Shown here: piece by piece, positions 35,247-46,334 of the stretch
Layout: every line of letters begins with the position of its first letter
How positions within the stretch are numbered: the first letter of the stretch is position 1
Assembly: GCA_026545765.1 (NCBI GenBank)
Contig: CM048841.1
Location: 3,775,212-3,839,211 of the forward strand
Origin: Plantago major
Lineage: Eukaryota; Streptophyta; Magnoliopsida; Lamiales; Plantaginaceae
DNA: 64,000 bases
Reading direction: 5' to 3'
Notes under the pieces: generated by a model
What the model saw: the letters and a program-made list of their open reading frames with translations, nothing else
The model's database searches: none
Told to the model about the DNA's origin: nothing
Made by a program: the position numbers and the translations under genes

Positions 35247-36877
35247 TGTTGGTCCAGATAACGGCAAAGGGAAAAGACTACGGGGGTGAATAGTCTTTTA
35301 CAACTTTTATCGATAAACACAATTTCTCAGATATCTGTGAAGATATCTGATACTTAATTTCAGAGAGCCGAAGATTTTTCTGTGATAAGTGCATGTGCTC
35401 AGCAAGATATGTGTAAATATTCAGCAAGGTAAATAAGTAATAGATTTGCAGAAAGTAAATAACACTAATCTTTATAGTGGTATCTGAAGGTGGCATAATC
35501 CTTCAACTAATCCACTTCGGCCTTTCTCAGACCTAGAATCCACTAAGACAGATAATTGAGTTCACATTACAAATATCTTCTCTCGATTCCTAAATACACT
35601 AGGTTCCCAACCAAGTGTTCCCCCTGAGTTATTCCCCGGCTTTCTCAGCCAAGTACTTCCTATACTCAGAAACCTTTGAGCTATTCCTTAGTTTCCCAAA
35701 CTAAGTTCTTCCTATGCTCAGTAACCTTGGAGTTATTCCTTAGTTTCCCAAACTAAGTACTTCCTGTACTCCACGCCATTTTAAGGTGTTGGTTAAGGTA
35801 GTTTGTCAGGTTTGGTAGATTAATAACTTCTATAGTTATGTAATACTACCTTCTTCAACAAGAGGCACTTAACACATTTCACAATGTGTGGTGATATGTT
35901 CTTTACTAACCCAAGTCTATGATAAATGTTCTAGAGAATGAATCTCAGATACTTGATCTTTTGATTCAACTCCTTCACAGATAGCAATGCTTGTTAAGTA
36001 TCAGGACACTTAGAACTTTCGTGCTACTTAGAATTCAAGAGCTTAGTCGCAACTTTAAGCTGAAGAATAAGTAGGTTGAAGGCTTGTATGCTTGAAAGAA
36101 AGATACCACTAGTTGTATTATCAGAGAAGCTTGGTATTTTCAGTGAGTTCAGTGTGTAAGTTCTTGGTGTCTCTTTCAAGCATTCTAAGTGTTGATATTT
36201 ATAGTTGAAAATCATGCCGTTTGAATAGTATCCGTTAGGCTTAATGAAATTCAAACTATTGATATCTGAAAATAGTACTGCAGAAGACGTTGTCTCTTTT
36301 CAGAGATTTCCTCTTTTGTTCCGATGTCTCTGTCTGCGCATTTATTGCATTGTACTATTTTTTCCTATAGTGCCAACGGAACTATGGACGTTTTCTGAAG
36401 CATTGCATGTCTCTTTCCAGAGACCTTCTCATCTCCAGATACCTGTTGAAACGTTTCCCAGAAACATAGTTTTATCCAGGGTATCTGAGTGTAGATATCT
36501 GTGGGCACTTTTCCTCGTTCAGAAACCTTTCGTTCTCAGATATCTTTTGCAAAACTTGTTTATTGAGAAACACTTGTTTATCAAAGATATATGGACATAG
36601 GTATCTGATAACCTTTGTCTTCAGCAATCTTGTGCAGTCTTCAAACCTTCAAAAAAAATTGTTGAACTCTCCTGCTGGATGCCTTCTTCTTGGTCTTCTT
36701 CAAAGATATAAAAGTTAGATTCAGAGACCTAACATCCTATACAAGATTTGCTTGACTAACATACTTAGTGATTTTCCTCTTTTACAGTGTTCAAGTGAAC
36801 CAAGAGTACTAACCACATTTATGTGCTAAGATAAGTCATTAGGTTGCTGATCAAAATCTAAACAGATATTTCTAACA
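35247..36877 (-). repeat. E2 5' LTR
   Basis: It begins TGTTGGTCCAG and ends TTTCTAACA (1631 bp). It is clearly homologous to the E1 LTRs but more diverged from them than they are from each other, so E1 did not arise as a direct recent copy of E2. The right neighbour is Ty3/Gypsy integrase sequence. Confidence 0.92.
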
Positions 36878-39700
36878 AATATAATGCTGCATATGCTCAG
36901 TAACAATAGGCAATTGAGTAGTGATAGCCCCATGTGGTGGTTTATAACCATACAAAGCTTCAAATGGACTCATTTGGATAGCTGAGTGATGATTAGAATT
37001 ATACTACCATTCAGCTAAAGCCAACCATTTACTCCACTTCCTTTGACAACTACCAGTCATGCATCTCAAATATGACTCAAGACATTGATTAACTCTCTCA
37101 GTTTGGCCATCTGTTTGAGGGTGGTAAGTTGTGCTCAGTTTCTATTGAATGCCACAAGCTTTCATTAACTCCTTCCAAAATGAGCTTGTAAACACCTTGT
37201 CTCTGTCTGAAATAATACTCAAGGGAAAGCCATGGAGTTTATAAACAGACTCCACAAATTGAGATGCTAGAGACTAAGCCGTGAAGGGATGTGATAGAGA
37301 CACAAAATGAGCATATTTAGTGAATCTATCTACAATAACCCATATAGTATCCTTCCCCTCTGACTTAGGGACCTTCTCAATAAAATCCATAGTTAAGTGT
37401 TCTCAGGCACCTGTAGGACTAGGTATAGGCACCAATAAACCAGGAATAGAAACATTTTCATGTTTATTCAACTGACACACTCCACATGCAGAAATAACTT
37501 CTATAACCCTTGCCTTCATGCCAAGCCAACAAAATATACTGAGCAATCTATTATAAGTGGCACTAATCCCTGAATGAGCACCAACAGCCAGTACCAACAT
37601 AAATCTTGCCTTTATATCTCAATATATATTGATCCACTGAATACAATGACATATTGTATGGACTAAAAGCTTGCTCAGCAATAACCATATCTGCTATGTC
37701 ATCCCCTACATAGCTGGTTATTAATTCCTCCATCCATTGGGGTTGAACTACAGATATTGCCATCACAGATCCTAGTGCATTATCAGATTCTCTCCTTGAT
37801 AAAGCATCAGCCACCTTATTACTAGATCCCAATTTATACTCAATCCTGTAGTTGTAGCCCATCAACTTGGTCATGTATTTTTGTTGCATGGGAGTAGATA
37901 TCTTCTGATCAATCAAGTATTTCAAGCTCTTTTGATCTGTCCTGATGACAAACTGACCATGTAACAAATAACATCTCCACTTCTCTACTGCAGATATTAT
38001 TGCTAGAAATTCCTTCTCATACACAAACAAGCCCAAGTTTCTCTTGCTCAGAGCCTTGCTCATGTAAGCCAATGGATGTTCTGAATGTAGTAATATAGCA
38101 CCAATACCCTCATAACATGCATCAGTTTTAACTACAAACTCCTTGTTGAAATCTGGCAACTGCAAGACTGGTGGTGTACACATGGCTAACTTCAAGGCTT
38201 CAAAGCATTTGTTCGCTTCTTCACTCCACTGAAACATTCCTTTCTTAGTTAAACCATGTAACACCTTGGCTTTTACCCCATATTGAGATTGAAACATCCT
38301 GAAATATCCAGTCAATCCCAAAAATCCTCTCAAGGATTTCAAATTCCTTGGTACAGGTCAATCAGCTATTGCCTGTAGTTCTTAGGATCTGCAGAAACTT
38401 GTCCATGACCTATTATATGCCCCAAATATTCCACTGAATCTCTCCCAGACACACATTTGCTCTCCTTAGCAAACAATGTATGCTTACTCATCAGCTCCAA
38501 TACTACCCTGAGATGAGTGACATGGTCTGACATAGTAGCACTATATACTAGTATGTCATAAAAGAAAACCAGTATAAAATCTCTCAAATGTGCCCTGAAT
38601 ACATCATTCATGAGAGTTTGGAACGTAGCAGGTGCATTAGTGAGTCCAACTGGCATAACTTTGAACTCATACAAACCTGAATCTGTAACAAATGCAGTCT
38701 TTCCAATATCATCCATATTGACTCTGATTTGATTATATCCAGATCTCAAATCAAGCTTAGAAAATACTCTAGCTGCTCCCAATTCATCCAGTAGATCATC
38801 TATCAAGGGTATGGGATAACTGTCCTTGATAGTGAGAGTATTAAGCTTTCTATAATCCACACACATCCTCCATGTCCCATCTTTCTTCTTCACCATTAAC
38901 ACTGGGCTACTATATGGACTATGGCTAGGCTGTATGAAACCAGTTTCAAGCAGCATATGAACAATCTTTTCAATTTCTTTCCTCTGCATGAAAGAATATT
39001 TGTATAATCTTTGCTTGAATGGTTTTGTGCCCGGTTTGAGAGTAATCTTTTGATCACAAGATCTATGAGGTGGTAGCTGTGTAGGCTCATCAAACACATG
39101 CTTGAATTCTTGCAATAGTGATTGCAGGGTAATGTCATCCATTGAGGGATCACTATCACAACTGGCTTCCATGAGAAAGAAGCATCCCAATATCTCACTC
39201 TTTCCCCTATCCAGTGTTTATTTCAGCTTCTTTCCTGTGATCATTTTAATACTTGCCACCTCCAACTCCACACCTTTTAAAACCACCACTTGACCCTTCC
39301 CGTTAAAACTAACTGTATTCTTCTCAAAATCAAACAATAATGATCCCAATCTTCTCAATAGGTCCACTCCTAAGACCATATCATAACCACCAAGAGTTAA
39401 CACCTTTACATTAGCTGTAAAACAGTGGTTTGCCATTTGCCAAGTGAAATTATTACAGCATCACACCTTAATCTACCTCCACCAGCTATGGAGACTGATA
39501 GTGGATTAGTAGACTCAAGCTCACAGCTGATTTTCTTTGCAGCTTGAGGATCTATGAAGCTATGAGTACTTCCTGAATCAATGAGAATAGTGAGACACAC
39601 ATTCTTAACCTTTCCCAAAACCTTAATAGTTTCTGCTTCATCACAACTACCAACAGCATGTGCAGAAATCCGTATTTCTCCTACAATACCATCATCAGAT
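36878..39700 (-). pseudogene. Gypsy pol region: protease, RT, RNase H, integrase start (fossil)
   Basis: In order: an aspartic protease with LIDSGSTHSFIDP (about 39600); reverse transcriptase (about 38400-39100) with the SPYSSPVLMVKKKDGTWRMCVDYRKLN block, DLRSGYNQIRV and the catalytic-box neighbourhood LVYSATMSDH; RNase H (about 37800-38150) with TDACYEGIGAIL and HPLAYMSKALS; and an integrase zinc-binding part (about 37400-37600; GHSGISATYNRLLSIFCW-like, then CGVCQ). Integrase catalytic sequence continues to 36878 in degraded form. It is broken. Confidence 0.85.
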
Positions 39701-39779
39701 GGATCCTCCAATACAATAGGTGCCTCCTCATCATTCATTATTATCACAAACAATTTTCTACACTCACTACAAAAAAATT

Positions 39780-40031
39780 GGGCTTTGGCGACGGATTTAT
39801 CCGTCACTAAAGCCCACCCAATTCGTCGCCCGTTTCGCAAAGGAATTAGGGACGGATAAGGAATCCGTCCCTAATTCACGACGGATAAATCCGTTGACCT
39901 TCCGTCGCGATTTAGGGATGGATTACTATCCGTCCCTAATTTCCAGTGGGGATTTAGCGACGGATACATATTCCATCGCTAAATTTGGGGGGGGGGGGGG
40001 GGGTTAGCGACGGATACTCTATCCGTCGCTA
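39780..40031. repeat. CACTA left subterminal palindromic repeats
   Basis: About six units pair GACGGAT with ATCCGTC across a short AT-rich spacer (for example GACGGATTTATCCGTC at about 39789, and AGCGACGGATACTCTATCC at about 40006). In En/Spm, subterminal repeats are bound by the TNPA protein; the same role is likely here. A run of 17 G (39987-40003) interrupts the series. Confidence 0.8.
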
Positions 40032-40309
40032 ATGTTGCTGCATTTAATTTTTTTTTCCTATCCCTATTTCACATTTCACCTGTTTCATCGAATATAAACT
40101 ACGATAATATACCTGAAATAATTAAACTATACTAATTAACAAAAAGCATTCAACAAATACAAATTATCCATAACGAAATTAAATATCCGTACAGAAGCTA
40201 AAATAAGAAGTCAAGTGGCAGAAAAACACAAGTTCAAAATGAAATATCTTGGAGAAGCATAACATAAATGTATCAAGGCTAAGAACGTGTGTTTTTTCTT
40301 CTTGAATTG

Positions 40310-41010
40310 ACAGCTCCTCGAATGTCGATTCGCCTCACCACATCAGTCTGAAATCGTAAAGTGCATACCATGAGTTACGGATGAAAATTAAATGAGGGGA
40401 CTACACAAATGGTGACTAACATATCACCCAAGTTCAGTCTCACATATAGTGGCTAACATACCACTCACAAATAAAGCACAAACAAATAAAGAAGAATGAT
40501 CATATTATCACAAATAAGATACGAATATATACACTAACCTAGAGATGATTCCGTCTATATTCAAGCATATGATATGAACTTTCAAATAATCGAAAGTTCA
40601 GCATCCTCTCAATGGTCATGTCAAAATCCTCATCATCTTCATCATCCAATTCTTCTTTAACAACATCGGTTTTAGCCATCTTTGCATCTTCGTCGGCCTT
40701 CATTTCTGCCTCCAATGCTCTATCGAAAGCAGAAAAACTTGTCCACATGTCTGCATGTGAGAGTGTTCCGCAATTTCTACATACATAAAAAAACGAGGTT
40801 AAAAATCAATTATGCTAAGTCAACTACAAAATACAGTTTACATGTTAGAAATGGAATCACTACTACGAAAGACGAAGCATGCTTACTCGGCAGAACTATG
40901 ATACGGCCACTCCGATGAATCTAGTAGAGGAGGCAATGGTGTAGGCGACGATGGAGGAGGCAATGGTGTAGGGAACGGTGGCGGAGGTGACGAAGGTGGA
41001 GAAGTCATCC
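40310..41010 (-). pseudogene. Short coding remnant inside the CACTA element
   Basis: A minus-strand frame from ATG at about 41007 encodes a Pro/Ser-rich stretch (MTSPPSSPPPPFPTPLPPP) ending near a GTAAGC donor-like site at about 40885. Next, after a TGTAG acceptor-like site (about 40780), comes an acidic frame with FSAFDRALEAEMKADEDAK (40539-40770). A third piece with DVVRRIDIRGAVNSRRK lies at about 40300-40350. The arrangement looks like a decayed three-exon gene. It could be a shrunken transposon gene or captured host exons; I cannot tell which. Confidence 0.35.
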
Positions 41011-41689
41011 TTGAAGTGTTGAGATTGATGATGTTTTGTTGAAAAAAATAAGAGCTATCATTACAATTACAATTCCAAGTGTATAATTACATTCTTAATT
41101 ATGATACATTAAGAATTTTATGTTAATACGAAAAAAATTATAATTGCTCCATAGTAGTAATTATTTTTATGTTAATACGAAAAAATTATATTAAAATCAC
41201 CAAATTGTCTCCAAACACACAATTAAATCTTCCTAATCCTAGTACATATACGAAAATATCAAATTAAATACCTACATACTTACAATCATCGTAACATTAT
41301 ACTAACAATCCAATTTCACAACAAATATATCAATGGCACATCTCAAAGTTAACACACTACGTAATATAAGCTAAACTAGCTAGTACTACATACTTTCCAT
41401 AAACATACAATTGCTCAAACTAGTCGAAATTAACAAAATTCCCAAATTTTAAAAAGTAAGGGTTTAGCCAAAATACCTTCGATTACGGGAAAAATAGTCG
41501 AAGAAGTATGAAATTGAATGATCACCCGAGTTCCTTGTCCAACGAGCTTCGAAAAGACTCCAAGATTGGCCGGAATGGTGAAGTATTCGCCTGAAAACAA
41601 TTTGGCCGGAATGGGTTCGAAGAGAAGAAGAAAAAGAAAGCAGAAAGAAATGGCGAGGAAGAAGGGCTCTGCCCGATTTTCTATTCGAC

Positions 41690-41965
41690 TTTAACGACGG
41701 ATAGGATTATCCATCGCAGGTTTGCAACGGATAATCCTATTATATAGGATTTTTTAATTTTTTTAATTTTCTTTTTTAGTTTCATTTTTAGTCAATCCTA
41801 ATTCGCGACGGATTAGTCTATCCATCCCTAATCCGTCTCAAATTAGGGACGGATAGTTAATCCGTCGCGAATTAGGGACGGATTGAGCAAATTGCTCAAT
41901 CCATCACTAAAATGCAGCGATTCGTCGCTATTATCCGTCGCCATTTTCGTCGTTAAAACGGAACA
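41690..41965. repeat. CACTA right subterminal palindromic repeats
   Basis: The same ACGGAT/ATCCGT units as on the left, with words such as AATTAGGGACGGAT repeated at about 41845 and 41870. Confidence 0.8.
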
Positions 41966-41976
41966 TTCTTGTAGTG

Positions 41977-42886
41977 ACTTGTGACCATAGGTGTATTGCT
42001 CATCACAATTAAAACACAACCCCTTCTTCTTCCTATCATCAATCTCATCCTGAGACAACTTTTTCACAGACAATTTTCTCATTGTTACCAACAGTTTTTA
42101 CAGTATCAGAGCTAAACTTCATGCCCTTAGCACCTGACACAGGTTTACTACTCATCTTCCCCTTTCCAACTGCTTCTAACAATGCTTCCTGCTTCCTAGC
42201 CATAACCACATATTGTTCAACAGATGTAGGAGCAAGTAGTTCCACCATGTGTCTTACTTCACCTTTCAAACCACTAATGAAACTATTCACAAAATACTCC
42301 TCGATTATGCTTTTACTTCATGTATAACTTCAGCTCATCAAATTTGCATACATACTCATCCACATATCCATTCTGTTTCAGTTTATTGAATTCTCCAACT
42401 AGATTATAACTCTTAACTGACACAAAACGAGTCATGAGCATCTCAATGAATCTGTTCCACCCAATCGATTCCTTACCATCAATATTTTCCATATACCAAT
42501 TCTCAACTGCTCCTTCAAAGTACATACCCGCCATAATCACTTTATCCACATCATTAATCGGATTAATCATAAAATACTTGTTGCATTTTCTCAACCAACC
42601 TCTGGGATTATCATGACTAAAATGAGGAAAATCCATACGCGGAGCTGAAATACGAGCATGACCAGAGGAATTACCTTCATTCCGATGATTTTCAGTTGGC
42701 GATGAATCATTTCTCCGGCTTGGATTACGGCGGATCAGCTCCTCAAACATATCACTTATCCGATCTTGATTATCCTTCATTTGAGCTTGAGTTCCTTCTA
42801 TTTTACCCAAATTCATCTTCAATTCACCAATATCAACCTCCAATTGATCAATTCGAGTAGAATGCTTAGGCTTCATCATAGCTGAT
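41977..42886 (-). pseudogene. Gypsy gag region (fossil)
   Basis: A gag domain with PRMDFPHFSHDNPRGWLRKC and GAVENWYMENIDGKESIGWN (about 42400-42670) is typical of plant Ty3/Gypsy. It is preceded by a short coiled coil (DQLEVDIGELKMNLGKIEG). A zinc knuckle (CFNCDEQY...) lies at the CACTA insertion point, and the remainder continues left of 39764. It is broken. Confidence 0.75.
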
Positions 42887-42915
42887 TGAGCGGAAGGACC
42901 TGCTTTGGTACCAAA

Positions 42916-43500
42916 TGTTACTATCAATGATTCTATCACGAGAATATTGATCAGAACTAGAGGGAGACTCACCAAAATGGTTGAGCTGAGTAACCGTTTA
43001 TATCATCAAAGTTGCATAATGAATTACAGAAGAGAAATTGAGCTGATTTATAGTAAAAACGAGGATGACGAACTCGGTGTACAGGCACCGTTCGATCATC
43101 TGCCATGCGTCCTAATCATGTGGCTTTATTAGTTACAACTGCTAACAGCTAAATCGCTAAAGCATTAAACACACTTTCTTCCAAAATAGCTAAAGAACGA
43201 GTCTATGATCTTAACAAATTCATACCTGCAAACACACAAAAAGAAGTTAACGATCATCCGATTATAAATTAGTACTAGTAATTATCAGTCGTCACTCATC
43301 AGTATCAAAATTCCAAAGGATTCTTCCAACATGGCCGAAATCCACCACCAGCAGTTTACTTGTAACTGGAAAACTCAATCGTAGCACCACTTCAAATTGG
43401 CAGGTCATTTTGAAAAAGGGTATTTATATACCCAAGTTTCATTAACGTTTGTACAGTTTGTCTTGATGCAAGATCAAGAGATTGAAAACATCAAAGGCAA
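42916..43500 (-). repeat. Gypsy 5' LTR, right edge not determined
   Basis: The inner edge is set by ...GATAGTAACA on the minus strand, followed by TTTGGTACCAAAGC, a degenerate primer-binding site. A palindromic TATA site GGTATTTATATACC at 43419-43432 places the promoter within the LTR, so the LTR extends right of 43432. No second LTR is in the window, so its outer end could be anywhere from 43.44 to about 43.76 kb. Confidence 0.5.
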
Positions 43501-44088
43501 GACGCCAAGCAATGAGTGTAGTAGAGGCCAAGACGACAAGCATTGAATGAAGAAGAACGAGACACATCCACAACGAAGACGTCAAAATAAATTTGATTTT
43601 TAGTTTAATCATGATTGTATTTCGCATGCGGGTACGTACCGCGTGCATATGAGCTACTCACTGTAAAATAGTCAAACTTCTGTGTAGATTGAAGAGGAGT
43701 TTCCATTTTCTTACGAGTGGTACTATTCCCCTCGGTGGTAATTGAGCAATAGGCACTGCATGTGTGGGCTGAGGTTAGCTAACTGAGTCCTCGCGCATTA
43801 GCTGCAGCCTCAGGTGGATTAAAACCAGTTGGATCCACTCTAGTCGGGTCCACATTCACTGTTTATTCAAACAAGACGCCCTTGATCAGCCTGTTCAGTC
43901 TTTGCATTGTGTTATGCTCTCCTAAATACATCCCCTTAGATAAGGTGATCCTTCGTTTATGAGAGACTTCATAGCAGTCTAACACTTTGTGGATCCTTCC
44001 TGCATCGCTTGTAGCATGCTTGAATAACCTCTTCGCCCTATCCATAGTGTCATAGATTCTTGTCTTCTGTATTGTTTAGACCATTTTG
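43501..44088. other. Spacer right of the Gypsy element
   Basis: It may include the rest of the Gypsy LTR. A short minus-strand frame (43863-44045) has no family I recognise. I see nothing else that can be supported. Confidence 0.4.
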
Positions 44089-44368
44089 GAGAATAAGGAG
44101 TAACTTTTGTGATAGACCGTCTCTCGGATAAATCAAATCAAACATCACATATTTTTTCACAAACATCACATGTTTAGCTACAAACATCACATGTTAAGAA
44201 ATGTATATAATACAAGTATAATAGTACATGTTTATTCTACAAAGGATCAATTACATATACCCATGTTAGATAGGCATCTTGCATCTGAATTACCATTAGA
44301 CAAACAGTGTCCTTTTTTAGTTGACCAGCTTAAAGCTCAATTACATTATTGACAAACCAAACAGCCCT

Positions 44369-44474
44369 TATGTATATTTCACCCTTCTTTGTAAATACCA
44401 TATTTATTTTAAAAAAAATAGTATGTATATTTCACCCTTATTTGTAAATACCATATTTATTTTTAAAAAAATAG
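44369..44474. repeat. Two-copy tandem repeat, 53-bp unit
   Basis: TATGTATATTTCACCCTT...ATTTATTTTAAAAAAAATAG occurs twice back to back with two or three differences. It lies inside MULE-A. Confidence 0.85.
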
Positions 44475-44534
44475 AAAAATGATTTTAGAAATTTAAAAAA
44501 AGACCAATGATTATGTTATATAAAAACAGAAACC

Positions 44535-45070
44535 AAGAACAAAAGAACGACGTCTTCTTCCACCGCCATGGCGCCGGCTCCACCTATCACAGTCGTCCAG
44601 AAATCCTTCAGCATCGTGACAACCCGATCTTGAGCTAGCTCTTGAGTCCCGATGTCGGCTAGCCTTAAGGAATCTGAAATTTTCGGCCGCCATTAATGGC
44701 GGCCTTGAAAGCTTCAAAAGCTTCATGTAGGACTCGAAACAGGAGAATGAAATGGTTATGGGAGAACAGTCCGTTTGATTATGAAGATGGATGATTTCTT
44801 CAATGTTTTGGAAGAAAGAACCTAAAAGCTAGTTGTAGTCATTTTCGTCTTCTTGCTTCCTTCTTCTCATCTTCTTCGAATTGGATTTCAAATCTGTTTG
44901 ATGATTGAATTTGAAGTTTTAAGTTTATGAGATTGGATCTTGGTTGGTGTTTGGATTCAATTTTGATAACAAGGGACTGAACTGAATGTTTTATAAACTA
45001 GAAACCCTTGCTTTTGAGAATTAGGGTTGTATTAGGGACTTGAATTGCAAAATTGGTTTCTTTCAATATG
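44535..45070 (-). other. GC-richer segment in MULE-A, possible captured host gene fragment
   Basis: Bases around 44545-44720 (for example GCCATGGCGCCGGCTCC and TTTTCGGCCGCCATTAATGG) are much richer in GC than the AT-rich flanks. A minus-strand frame of 71 codons (44511-44726) crosses it, rich in Arg, Ser and Gly, with no family I recognise. Sequence to the right (44800-45060) resembles untranslated or intronic plant DNA. This is what Pack-MULE captures look like; the donor gene cannot be named. Confidence 0.4.
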
Positions 45071-45273
45071 GCCCAAAAGTAGTTTATGACTTTGCAAGTA
45101 AGTACAGAAAATTTCAAAAATTATAATTAAGTTCTGAAAATTGGATTATTAATTCTTTATAACTTTTAATATTTTTGTAATAATAAATTTATAGTTGCAG
45201 GGATCGAAAAGAAGAAGTTTAGAAATTTAAAGGATTGCATTTTGAGAATTTAATTCTATCCAGGGACTTGAGT

Positions 45274-45275
<2 letters not shown>

Positions 45276-45324
<49 letters not shown>
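45276..45324. repeat. (TA)n microsatellite
   Basis: An uninterrupted TA run of about 49 bp inside MULE-A, left of E4. Confidence 0.95.
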
Positions 45325-45328
<4 letters not shown>

Positions 45329-45693
45329 AGGCATATTTCAATTACACAATTTGTAGTGAACAAAAAATTGAATTAAGGAGAAAAAATGGTGTATAAATAG
45401 TCCCCAACTAAACATTCAACAACTACTGTTTTTAAAAATATAACGGTCAGAATTCAGTTACATTTAAATACATAATAGTTGATATTCAATTATATTTAGG
45501 TCCACATGTGTCGGGCACGTGACACGTATAAGTTAAGTCTGTTTGGTCATTTGCAAAAGTTGATAATTGAACGAGGGTAAAAATTACTTTTCGTGGATTT
45601 AATTCGCCAAAAGTCAAATTCGTGGACTTAGATGTAATTGATGTTTATCGCACTAGACTTAGATGTTATTCTTTGACTAACTGGTATCCATAT

Positions 45694-46288
45694 TGTGAAG
45701 CCGGTTAGCTTAATATTAAAGGAAGTAATGGAACATGGTGTACTGAAAACACTGATGACAAGGATAATGGATGTGTGGTGTTAGAGTGTGCTGAGGACAC
45801 TTGGATATAACACTGAGAATTAATGTTGTGTGGTGTGGTGTAGCGAAAAACACTGGAATAACACTGAAGACACAGGACAGTTAGAAGTCGAATCTAACTT
45901 GGTTTTCTTTTGCTTAGTGATCAAGAATTCGTTTCTTATTAGGAGTGAAATTCGAATCTTGCTAGGAAAAGGAATGTATGTTGATTTCTCTAGTATATAT
46001 ACACATGTAGGTACTAGAATAAATCGATGAGAACATAGAGAGAATACATTGAGATTTCTTGAGAGAAACACGGTGAGGAATAGAGAACGGAGCTCGATAT
46101 AGCTTGATAGGTTTGGTTGATTTCTTGTAAACTGCGTTTTGGTTCTTGGTTAATAGAAATCTTGGTTGTCCCGTGGACGTAGACAATTCTCGAACCACGT
46201 TAAATCTTGTGTTTGTGTTTATTTTCTTGCGTTTGTTTGTTGGTTGGTTTGGAGTTTATTGGATTGAATTGGGTTGATTTGATTAACA
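45694..46288 (+). repeat. E4 5' LTR
   Basis: It begins TGTGAAGCCGG and ends TTGATTTGATTAACA. It contains a TATA box TATATATAC (45994-46002) and two GTGT-N7-ACAC sites (45738 and 45786). Confidence 0.93.
45994..46002 (+). promoter_or_regulatory. E4 LTR TATA box
   Basis: TATATATAC lies in mid-LTR on the coding strand, and is repeated in the 3' LTR at the same offset. It is the likely retroelement promoter. Confidence 0.55.
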
Positions 46289-46290
46289 AT

Positions 46291-46299
46291 TGGCGCCGT
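46291..46299 (+). promoter_or_regulatory. E4 primer-binding site, not initiator-Met type
   Basis: TGGCGCCGT starts two bases after the LTR. It matches the complement of a tRNA ending ACGGCGCCA (plant tRNA-Asp fits from memory) rather than the TGGTATCAGAGC of E1 and E2. Only about nine bases match well, so the tRNA identity is tentative. Confidence 0.6.
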
Positions 46300-46334
46300 C
46301 TGTGGGAAGAGAATCAACTGGTATCTATTCATCA

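Larger units (their letters stand above)
1..36877 (-). mobile_element. E2: outer Sirevirus-like Ty1/Copia fossil, 3' end outside the window
   Basis: This element runs right to left. In order it has a 5' LTR (35247-36877), an initiator-Met primer-binding site, gag, pol, and a large third gene that continues past position 1. Its last few hundred coding bases, 3' spacer and 3' LTR are outside the window. It is interrupted by E1 (10343-26378) and E3 (699-7902). The sequence either side of each insert matches adjacent sequence in E1, which is a second member of the same family. E2 itself abuts Ty3/Gypsy integrase sequence at 36878, so it probably inserted there; its own TSD cannot be checked with one end missing. 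Gag and pol are broken in several places (roughly half a dozen). It must be older than both inserts. Confidence 0.85.
39765..41976. mobile_element. Non-autonomous CACTA (En/Spm) transposon
   Basis: The left end reads CACTACAAAAAAATTGGGC. The right end, inverted, reads CACTACAAGAATGTTCCG. Both are flanked by the 3-bp duplication ACT (39762-39764 and 41977-41979), as expected for CACTA elements. The length is 2212 bp. Both subterminal regions are packed with ACGGAT/ATCCGT units. No transposase catalytic domain is visible, so it would need a helper element. It sits inside the Gypsy gag zinc-knuckle region. Confidence 0.9.
36878..43500 (-). mobile_element. Ty3/Gypsy fossil, truncated by E2, right edge approximate
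   Basis: It reads right to left: LTR (from about 43.5 kb or further right to 42916), degenerate primer-binding site, gag, protease, reverse transcriptase, RNase H, integrase. The integrase stops at 36878, where E2 begins; the remainder must be left of the window. Domain order (integrase after RNase H) is diagnostic of Ty3/Gypsy. It looks chromovirus-like, but I see no chromodomain because that end is missing. It has many breaks and is the oldest layer in the nest. Confidence 0.85.

Noticed and set aside
44511-44726. Stand-alone Arg/Ser-rich gene
   Set aside because: There is no recognised domain or supporting context; it is better treated as part of a captured fragment in MULE-A.
46290-46334. 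Extended start of E4 gag upstream of ATG 46335
   Set aside because: The extension begins with TTG and overlaps the primer-binding site; ATG 46335 begins the conserved gag sequence.
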